From assembly GCA_004352715.1 (NCBI GenBank), contig SCFE01000020.1:1135049-1199048 (forward strand): a DNA stretch of 64,000 nucleotides. The letters run 5' to 3'. The notes under the pieces were generated by a model. That model was not told the origin of the DNA. It worked only from the letters and a program-made list of their open reading frames with translations, and did no database searches. Position numbers and translations under genes: made by a program. Shown piece by piece: positions 56,191-64,000 of the stretch (within the stretch, counting starts at the first letter, position 1; every line of letters begins with the position of its first letter). Source of the DNA: Hofstenia miamia (taxonomy: Eukaryota > Xenacoelomorpha > Acoela).

Positions 56191-56690
56191 GGTGGCCGTC
56201 TCGTGTGCCTTATTCCATTCCTTGGAAAGGTTGCAGAAGCGAGTTTTAAAATGGATTTCTGGGATACCATGCAAAAAGCTCTGCTCGAATTCTCCTCTTC
56301 TGTAGTCACTTCACTTTCATGCCTGTGATCTTCTCCTGATCAATCGTTCACTAACTCCTTGATTCATTTGTTTTTATAGCATTCTCGAATTCCCACTCTA
56401 CTCGCTTTGATTTTGTTGCCACGTTGTCTTTCTGCCTCAAGATACATCGCATACTTCACCCGTTTTTTTGCTTGTGCTGCAGCTAATTTCCTCCTGACTC
56501 TCAAACCTCCAGCTGCTAGCTGTCGCGCTTCAAGAAATCCATGATATCTTTCATCTTCGCTGATCCGTTTTTTCTGTTTACATACTCATCCATCTGCCTC
56601 ATACTTTATCTTCGTTGCAGATTTCTATTTATTTTCATTGTTTGCCTTTGCTGGCCTAATAAAGTCTTTTATTAATAATATTGGAAACTT
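56190..56690 (+). mobile_element. LINE 3' end, copy 3 (old, plus strand)
   Basis: The reverse complement of this stretch resembles copies 1 and 2 along its length: the plus strand holds GGTGGCCGTCTCGTGTGCC (compare the WWPS..LHSMERF segment), TTTCATGCCTGTGATCTTCT (FHACDLLL) and ends CTAATAAAGTCTTTTATTAAT, the same 3' tail. Frames are broken by many changes. Two overlapping 82-codon frames here are shadows of this relic. Confidence 0.7.
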
Positions 56691-57742
56691 TTTCTATAAT
56701 TAAAAAATATTTCAATAAGATATCGATCATTCGCCACTGGACAATTAATGCGCTACTTAGCCAACAGTCAAGATTTTACTATAAAATCACATCTGATATT
56801 GTTCAGTTTGCGTGACAGCAACAAACTCATCTATGGGGTTTAATAAAAAATCTGCCCACTTCAGCAATACCTTAATTTTTTACTACCGGTTGATCAGAAA
56901 ACCAAGGATTTTCCGAATTTTTCGTTTGGATATAATATCAATAAACAACAAAAATTATCACTTACATTTTGAATTGTATGTATGAGTTTAATTTTTAAAA
57001 ACTTGATTTTTGAGATTCCATTTTGGGAAATGAGCTTATCTACCTATTTTGGTACTCTGCAGTTTTTCACTTCGAAATGGTTATTGAACAGAGAACAATA
57101 CAGTAATAAAGAAATAAAGTGGCCACACATGGTTTGTCGAATGCGGACAATTTTTTCACGTGATGGTTTAATCTAGGTATGCTAAAAACAATTGCGTGAT
57201 ATAATTATTGTTTACCAATGCATGCATATTTCGTGTGTTCAACTGAAACTAAGTGTATTGAATTGAATTTATCCAATCCGAAACTGAATTAAAAAAAATG
57301 TCAAATGAGTTTAAACTGAAACTGAAACAAATTTGAATTTTGTGGCAAACAACATGTAAATACTTAGAACAATCTCGTGAAAACTATTAAAACAGGTAAT
57401 CAAGTCTAGGATATTTTGTATCATATAACTTTCTCGACAATCATATTTGTAAACACTTTCAAAATAAAAAAAAGATCTTCTACTTAGCACATTACAACAA
57501 TAAAATAACTTTCTTGTTTGCTTTTTAGGTTATATTAATTAATAAATTTATTGTTATAGCATGCAATATTAGAAATAGCGAATTGGTATATAATATACAT
57601 GAACTATCTAAAGCATGGCTGTGAATTGAAAAGGTTTCTGTATTTTCACCTGTATTCACCCAAATACTCGTGCGTTCATTGCACAATAACTAATGAATTA
57701 ATAACTCTAAGCTAGCAAAATTATGAAAATCTATTTAAAGTT
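56691..57742. other. Non-coding, nothing recognised
   Basis: AT-rich with simple-sequence words such as AAACTGAAAC near 57245-57330. No supported gene. Confidence 0.4.
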
Positions 57743-60363
57743 TTAATCAATTGTATTAGTAGCAGTCTTACGAATAGAATCGTCATTGAGTTGATTGACG
57801 ACGGTGATATCAAAAGTTATATCACTCTCCACTTTAAAGTGTTGCCATTCTATAAATTCTGAATATAGCTAACCAGTATTTAATGACTTTTTATATTTCT
57901 GTTTGATGTAAGTGTATACGAAAATTCAGTTCAACTCATTGACAAATTTTCAGATATGGCAAAAAGAAACCTTACAGAAGAAGAAATTCAGAAAATCCTT
58001 GAAACAACACGATTTTCTGAATCAGAGGGAGAAGAGTTTGTTTCCGACAGTGAAGATGAATTTGTTCCAATAAACAAGGATTCTAGTGAATCAGATGAAC
58101 TTGAAGAAAACAATGAAGCTCCAGGTAAATACAAAGCTTTTATTCTTAGAATGAAATACAAAAGTTCTAATTTACTGTAGCTATGCAAATGTATATATAT
58201 AGAGTAATTGCACAATAATTACCGTTATAGGTAATTGTCATACAGAGAAGACTGCATGCATGTATTTACAAGGAACCAGTATTCATGCACCCTAGTATGT
58301 AATTCTTATATTATAAACAATTCTTATATTGTAATTGTAATTCTTATATTTATATTGTATGTAATTATATTGCATTGCATGTAATATTATCTTTATATTG
58401 TAAAGTATGTAATTCTTATATTCTAATATTAGTTCATGGGCGTGATCTCTACAAACGATTTTATATTTTATTTTCCAGGTAGCCGTGAAAACTTCATTAC
58501 TTCTGAATCAAATAAAAGAAGCAGGCTTGACTCACCATTGAATTATGTGGCAAAAGATGGTACAGTATGGTCGTTGAAAACAAATGATGATCAAAATGTA
58601 GGCAGGCTACAACAACAAAACGTACTGAAAGAGAAACCAGGCCCAACTTCTTTTGCCAAAAGGAATGTTACCAATGGAAAAGTACTTACATCATTTTCCT
58701 TATTCATAGATAGATTTATGATAAAACATATTATAAAGTGTACTGAAACAGAAGCGCAATCAAAGTTACAAAATGATTCATGGAAAACAAGCAGAGAAGA
58801 AATTTATCAACTACTTGGTGTCATGTACGCGAGAGGTTTGCTGGCAAAAAAACAACCAGTGGAACAACTTTGGTCCAGGATTTGGGGTATAAATTACTTT
58901 CGAAACACTATGAGCCGTGATCGATACAAAGAATTATTGAAATATATTAGATTTGATCTAAGGTCCTCTCGATTTGAAAGATTGCGTACTGATAAATTTG
59001 CTCTAATTTCGATAATCTGGGACAGATTTATTGAGAATTGCAAAGCCTGTTACTCGCCTCATTCGGATATAACTGTGGATGAACAGCTATTCCCAAGTAA
59101 AGCTCGATGTCCATTCACCCAATATATTGCCAGCAAACCTGACAAATTTGGGATTAAATTTTGGCTAGCTGTTGATTCTAAGTCAAAGTATTTGGTGAAT
59201 GGATTCCCATATTTGGGGAAGGCTGTTCACCGTCCTACAAACCAACCAGTTTCTGAATTCGTTGTTCTTCATCTAATGGAACCTTTTCTCGACAAGGGTC
59301 GGAACGTTACAACCGATAACTATTTTACTTCATTGCAGCTCTCTAAAAAACTTCTGCAACGAAAGACGAGCATAGTCGGAACAGTGAACCGAATTCGTAA
59401 AGAAATCCCTCCCGAAATAAAAGCTTCAAAGCAGCCCTTATTTTCATCAACAATTCTGAAAAATGAAGACACTACTCTGACAGTATACCAGGGCAAAAGA
59501 AACAAAAATGTGTTGATTCTCAGCACTGTTCATCAGAATGTAGCCATTGCAAGCGGAAAGAAAAACTTGCCTGAAACGGTCGAATATTACAACAACACAA
59601 AGTTTGGCGTTGATATAATTGATCAAATGGCAAGATTATACACAACAAAAGTTTCATCTCGTCGTTGGCCACTGCAAGTGTTCTATAATGTGCTAGATTT
59701 AGCTGCTATAAATGCATATATCATTTATAAGGAAATAACAAGCAGTAGCATGTCCCGTCGAGAATTCATGCTCAAATTGCTACAAGAATTGCAAATGAAG
59801 AATAGCTCTACAGCAAATAGCACATCTGATGATTCTGATATTGAAAAAGAGCCAACAAATTCCACTGCTAAAAGGAAATGGTGCAAGGTGAATTGTGGTG
59901 GTAGGCAAAACCGGCGTTTAGCTACCAAAATATGCTCGAAATGTAAGAATCCTGTGTGCGGTTCTTGTACTGCTGTTGTGAAAACAAAAGTTATTTGCAA
60001 AAAATGTTAGTTTTTGCAATGTTCCATGTGCTTATAATTAGTAAGTTTTTTATAAATATTGATACAATTATATGCTTCATTTTTATGGCCAAGTTTTTAT
60101 GTTTTCTAAGATGTCAAATTTATAAAGTATATGTAACAGGATGTTTCTTTGAAAAATTAGAAAATTTAATTTCATGTTTCTTTTCATATTAAGTACATTT
60201 CCAAGTGCTGATTTTCATTTCCACAATATTATGTTGTCATTTGTAAATAATGCTAGCTCTACTCCACAACAATATGATTTCATATGGTAAAATAATGGTG
60301 GTATCAAAAGTGATATCACCGTCCATGAAGGAGAGGAATTGTGATCCGTCTTTCTAGTGTTAA
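57743..60363 (+). mobile_element. piggyBac transposon, apparently autonomous
   Basis: The right end is CTTTCTAGTGTTAA (60350-60363) and the left end is placed at TTAA 57743-57746; terminal similarity between the two ends is weak, so the left limit is less certain. A 24-base near-palindrome, GGTGATATCAAAAGTTATATCA at the left (57803-57826) and GGTGGTATCAAAAGTGATAT at the right (60297-60320), lies just inside both ends in the same orientation. The element encloses an uninterrupted transposase of two exons. Confidence 0.82.
57956..60010 (+). CDS. piggyBac transposase, two exons
   Basis: Exon 1 is 57956-58124 and exon 2 is 58479-60010. The donor CCAG-GTAAAT and acceptor TATTTTATTTTCCAG give a phase-1 intron of 354 bases and a 566-residue product, the normal size for the family. 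Exon 1 encodes the acidic N-terminus (SEGEEFVSDSEDEFVP). The DDE-like core holds DITVDEQLFPSKARC (catalytic D257), VTTDNYFTSL (D336) and KFGVDIIDQM (D435). The C-terminus is a Cys-rich ribbon (about 525-566; WCKVNC, CSKC, CGSC, CKKC) that binds the element ends. It cuts and pastes at TTAA without footprint. No stops or frameshifts were found, so it may be active or young. A domesticated copy is less likely because terminal structures remain. Confidence 0.92.
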
Positions 60364-60435
60364 ATAATAGATTGCAAAAGGCAAAAGGCTTATATACATT
60401 TAAAGGCAACTGCTTATAAGTTTCCATAAGAAGTG

Positions 60436-61075
60436 CTTAATAATAATAATAATAATGAATGACTTTATTTAGCCGCTGAAGGCATACACAACAAAAAATA
60501 AAAACAAGTCAAGTTTTACGGCAGCGAGGACAGTCACAGGAGATAAAATAGGAGCAAATGGAAGAGTAGGCGAAGTTGGAGAAGGGCTCAGCAAAGAGGA
60601 AAGCCTTCAAAGATTTCTTGAAGCTCGGTGGCGGGGAAAAGAAATCAATCGCTGTTGGAGGGTTGCGAGTCAAGATGTAATTAGCAGGAGTACAAACACG
60701 ATTGAAAAACGAGTGAAGGGTGCGATGTTTCTTTCTACGACGAATGGAGAAGGTGACAACATCATCAGAGCGAGTGCAGCAGGAATTAGAGAACTTAATG
60801 AAATCAAAAGGATCAAGATACAAATTGCGAGTCAGTAGTCGATTGAACAGAAGGAGTTCACAGGCATGAAAGTAGAGTGACAGGGGAGAGTGGAGAATTT
60901 CAGCAGAGCGTCTTTATAGTACAAAGAGGAAATCCATTTGAAAGCGCGTTTCTGGAAACGCTCCATGGAGTGTTTCTGGAAACGCTCCATGGAGTGGAAC
61001 AAAGCACAAGAAGGCCACCAACAAGGAGATGCGTAGAGAAGAAAGGCGCGAGGAATGGACTTGAACAAAGAGATA
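60436..61075 (-). mobile_element. LINE 3' end, copy 2 (5' truncated)
   Basis: Close relative of copy 1, same strand and the same C-terminal CDCPRCRKT ending at 60509. It reads CWWPSCALFHSMERFQKHSM, with SMERFQK written twice because of a 24-base tandem repeat (TTTCTGGAAACGCTCCATGG) near 60950-60990. A frameshift lies near 60830. The tail is AATAAAGTCATTC plus (ATT)n at 60439-60460. It sits about 75 bases right of the piggyBac end. Confidence 0.83.
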
Positions 61076-61700
61076 CATATTATTTCTGCAATTTACCCGT
61101 TATTTAAATTCTTTACCCGTACCGGCTCTAACCGCTAATTTGTTATATCGGTTTGTATTTGCTTTGTTATTCATTCATCGCTCGTGAACCTTGCTTTTCT
61201 AGACAAGGTATTCAAAATTAAAGTTGTACCTGCAATGAGTATCAAATGAAGACAAGCAATGGAAAAATTGCAATTTTCAGTTACAGTTTCTTACTTTGAA
61301 CGGATTATAGCTGATTGATTATCTCTGAAAGTGAGCATACACGGAAATATTCTATACTCGTGGACTAGAGGCAATCACATAAGGTACCTACACTATCACA
61401 CAGAGGTGTCGGAATGAAAAATAGCCATTCATCGCATTTCACGCGTCGTCTAAGCTGAAGAAAATTAATTTGCAGGAATTAGAGAAAAAAATTGATTATT
61501 AGTTGCAATAGAATCTAAATTGAGCAAATAAATATTAGGTCGTACACGTGGGCATTCCACAAACTCGGCAAACACAATATTTCAAGCAAAGAAAAATTTC
61601 AGGACGGCGAACTTTAAAGCTTAAAATGGATCACGATGTAAAACTACGTTTTCCCTTTATACCATCCTAATGTAATTTGTATTAAATATTGGGCGTTATT
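61076..61700. other. Non-coding, nothing recognised
   Basis: No supported gene. Confidence 0.4.
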
Positions 61701-61906
61701 GTACTTTAGGGGACCCAGTTTGAGTGACGTCATAAAATGGGTATAAAACTTTAACCCTAACCCTAATCCCTACCCCAAAACTTAAAAATTTTGCAAAAAA
61801 TTAATCAACAAAATGAAATGCAATTTGTTTGGGAGGATGGGGAGGGTTAAGGTTAGAGTTTAATACCCATTTTATGACGTCACTCAAACTGGGTCCCCTA
61901 AAGTAC
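61701..61906. mobile_element. MITE with long inverted ends and telomere-like inner repeats
   Basis: GTACTTTAGGGGACCCAGTT, then TGAGTGACGTCATAAAATGGG, is perfectly inverted at 61866-61906. The left arm then runs into TAACCCTAACCCTAATCCCTA and the right arm into GGGAGGGTTAAGGTTAGAG, so the arms continue as degenerate telomere-type (TTAGGG) words. The total is 206 bases, with no coding capacity. The target may be GTAC or TA. Confidence 0.8.
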
Positions 61907-62890
61907 AAATATTGAGTTTAATTTGTCGTACAATTCCATTGCATTAAACTTCTCCTTGGTCACAATATTCGTGTTAATCTATCATAACTATACCCATCCA
62001 GAAATTAGAGTGTAAAATATAAATCCTAAATATGTTATTCCGTTTGAAATCGAAGTCAAGCATTTAATTAGTATTAGTTGTAAACATATAACCATGACTA
62101 AAATACATTTTTGTGAAAAACAATTCTTGTAAGTCTGCTTAAATCAAACTACCAAAAGATGTACAAAGTTAATTGTAATTGAGAAACTAGACATGTTAAA
62201 AATAAATCCATTCAAAAAATGAAGTGTAGAGCAAATACAAAAAGGGAAAAATAGCATAAATTTTTCGATTAATCTGTATTGTATATAATAATAAATAATA
62301 ATAACTTTAAAAACTGGATTGACACATGGTAAAATACATATTACCCTGGATATTTTCTTACAATACACTTTTTCGGACAAAGTTTAAAATAACAATTTTA
62401 ATAAAAATTTCCGTTTTAAAAAAATTACTTTTATGGTGTATTAACATTATTTTTTAGGTAATTTTTAAATCCTATCATGTCGTGCAAAATTCTTCAATAT
62501 ATTGTAATTGTACGAAAACAGGTCATTGTTAACTTGCTTTTCCCATTACTTTAAATTAAATTTTTAAACTTGATGGTTTGCAAAGTAATTTACTATTTGC
62601 ATCACTACAGATTTGAATTTGTTTAAACTTGTATGTGAATAAATATTATGCGTATGATTATAGGATTTAACCTTGGTAGCATCTTAGCGATAATTTCAAA
62701 TGCCGGAATTGTTATTCAATAAAACATTTATTTCACATACAATTTCTTATTTTATATTTTTAAAAAGAAGTTGTGCCCACGAATATACTCCTCCGGTTTG
62801 AATTTGAAGATTGCATATTAAATGGGTTGACAGCTATCTTGATTAACGTAGTTTTCTGTGACATTTTGTGTTGAAAGTTGTGAATGTGAC
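61907..62890. other. Non-coding, nothing recognised
   Basis: AT-rich with no supported gene. Confidence 0.4.
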
Positions 62891-62901
62891 ATGATGTCTA
62901 A

Positions 62902-63960
62902 GGTGTGCGTCGAGGGTTCCTCATTGGGCCGTTACTCTTCATATCCTTCATGTCGAACTTTACCACCTCCTCATTTCTCATCATATTTGCTGACGATCTC
63001 TCTACTGTAACCAGAATTACTAAAGAATGCATGGTGGCGTCTGGTGAATTGTAAGTTTCTTCACGAGTACTGCGATATCAACGCCTGATTCTAAATCGTC
63101 TCAGCAAATGATTATGTCACTTAATAGAAACGCGAACATAACCCTTCTCGACGACATAGATTAAGTTAATTTACTCAGTATCCTATGTGTGTCAGTTGAC
63201 ATATACACCCCATTTCGATGATATCATCTCCAAAGCTTCAAGACAACTCTAGAGGGTTTCCAATACGCCCGATCGCTGGTCTTTCTTCAGCTGCAGCATC
63301 CTATCGCTTTTTGACCACNNNNNNNNNNNNNNNNNNNNNTACTGTAACCAGAATTACTAAAGAATGCATGGTGGCGTCTGGTGAATTGTAAGTTTCTTCA
63401 CGAGTACTGCGATATCAACGCCTGATTCTAAATCGTCTCAGCAAATGATTGTCACTTAATAGAAACGCGAACATAACCCTATGTGTGTCAGTTGACATAT
63501 ACACCCCATTTCGATGATATCATCTCCAAAGCTTCAAGACAACTCTAGAGGGTTTCCAATACGCCCGATCGCTGGTCTTTCTTCAGCTGCAGCATCCTAT
63601 CGCTTTTTGACCACTGTGCCCCCCTTTTCAGTGGCATATCAATTAAAATTTGCCGAAGAATTGAAAAGCTGATTAAAAGATTCTCACGAATTATGACCGG
63701 CTCCCTCAATATCAAAAATGAAGATCGCATTTTCTACTTGGAAAGACTAGAGAAGTCTGCTGGAATCACTTCTCAAACATCAAAGACGCCACTCATCCCC
63801 TGCATCATTTAATGCCGCCTGGCACCCGCAGTGCTCGCTATCAAATTATTTTTTACATACCAATATTTGCCATCCATAATTCGCAACGCTAATTTGTTGT
63901 ACATCTATCCTCGTGTTTAAATACCCGTTTTAAATAACGTTATACTACTACTACTACATA
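62902..63960 (+). mobile_element. LINE fragment with RT catalytic motif and 3' end
   Basis: 62902-63051 reads GVRRGFLIGPLLFISFMSNF and FADDLSTVT, that is the GVPQGSxLGPLLF block and the catalytic FADD motif of non-LTR reverse transcriptases. After decayed sequence and a 21-base gap, 63590-63775 gives FDHCAPLFSGISIKICRRIE and KLIKRFSRIMTGSL, the usual post-RT region, and HPLHHLMPPGTRSARYQ near 63800. (TAC)n at about 63946-63957 resembles a LINE tail. Broken by stops. Confidence 0.75.
63003..63614 (+). repeat. Duplicated block around a 21-base gap
   Basis: 63003-63318 recurs at 63340-63614. The second copy lacks about 37 bases (after CATAACCCT) and two bases earlier. The N run 63319-63339 lies exactly between the copies. 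Probably two alleles laid end to end. Confidence 0.88.
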
Positions 63961-64000
63961 CAAACATATTGCTAACTTTTGTGTCACTAATATTGAATTT

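Noticed and set aside
56061-56328. Two overlapping 82-codon frames, one on each strand, one hydrophobic
   Set aside because: Both lie in the old LINE 3' end copy, and the true frame is a third one with LINE similarity.
58436-58478. Upstream Met of the long piggyBac frame at 58436
   Set aside because: The first 14 codons lie in the intron. The acidic N-terminus is supplied by exon 1 at 57956 through a good donor and acceptor.
1-64000. tRNA, rRNA, CRISPR array or bacterial-type operon
   Set aside because: No convincing cloverleaf, B-box or rRNA core words were seen, and there are no regularly spaced repeats with unique spacers. The sequence is eukaryotic.

Overview
The window is AT-rich nuclear DNA from an invertebrate-grade metazoan. 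The basis is a receptor tyrosine kinase with an animal-only domain set, GT-AG introns, hAT, piggyBac, Tc1/mariner-like, Penelope, non-LTR and Polinton-type elements, long (TA)n runs, and no operons. The clade cannot be fixed from the sequence alone; a tunicate or cnidarian would fit. Six multi-base N runs and three single Ns show a gapped draft assembly.

The one clear intact host gene is on the minus strand at 33411-36110. It is a single-exon receptor with a signal peptide, two Ig-like domains, a Frizzled-type cysteine-rich domain, a kringle, one membrane span, a juxtamembrane NPLY motif and a MuSK-type kinase. Its kinase departs from vertebrate MuSK in the glycine loop and activation loop. 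Weaker host candidates are a terminal exon at 1981-2106, a two-exon 43-codon reading frame at 10956-11196, and a repeat-bearing reading frame running into a gap at 27798.

Nearly everything else recognisable is mobile DNA. From left to right: TTAA-bounded MITEs (716-938, 4112-4327); a large inverted-repeat cluster (5195-9345) split by a hAT-type element with CAGGGCT ends; a truncated Penelope-like element between inverted terminal repeats (9541-10765); a broken Polinton/adintovirus-type protein-primed DNA polymerase (14040-17228, minus) beside a LINE reverse-transcriptase fragment; a GC-richer element candidate (21462-22592); LINE relics; a relic transposase with a DNCAGQNKN motif (37632-38861); another TTAA MITE (39846-40081); DDE transposase relics (40786-41135, 51828-51950); a pogo-like MITE (45649-46018); hAT relics (46990-48080, 52815-54288); three copies of one LINE 3' end; an apparently intact piggyBac with one intron (57743-60363); a MITE carrying telomere-like repeats (61701-61906); and a final LINE piece at the right edge.

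Some duplications look like assembly products: 42717-44140 against 44215-45638, and 63003-63318 against 63340-63614. The tandem 715-base duplication at 53684-55108 may be real. The intact piggyBac shares its first 14 terminal bases with the MITE at 716-938, so it may be able to mobilise that family.
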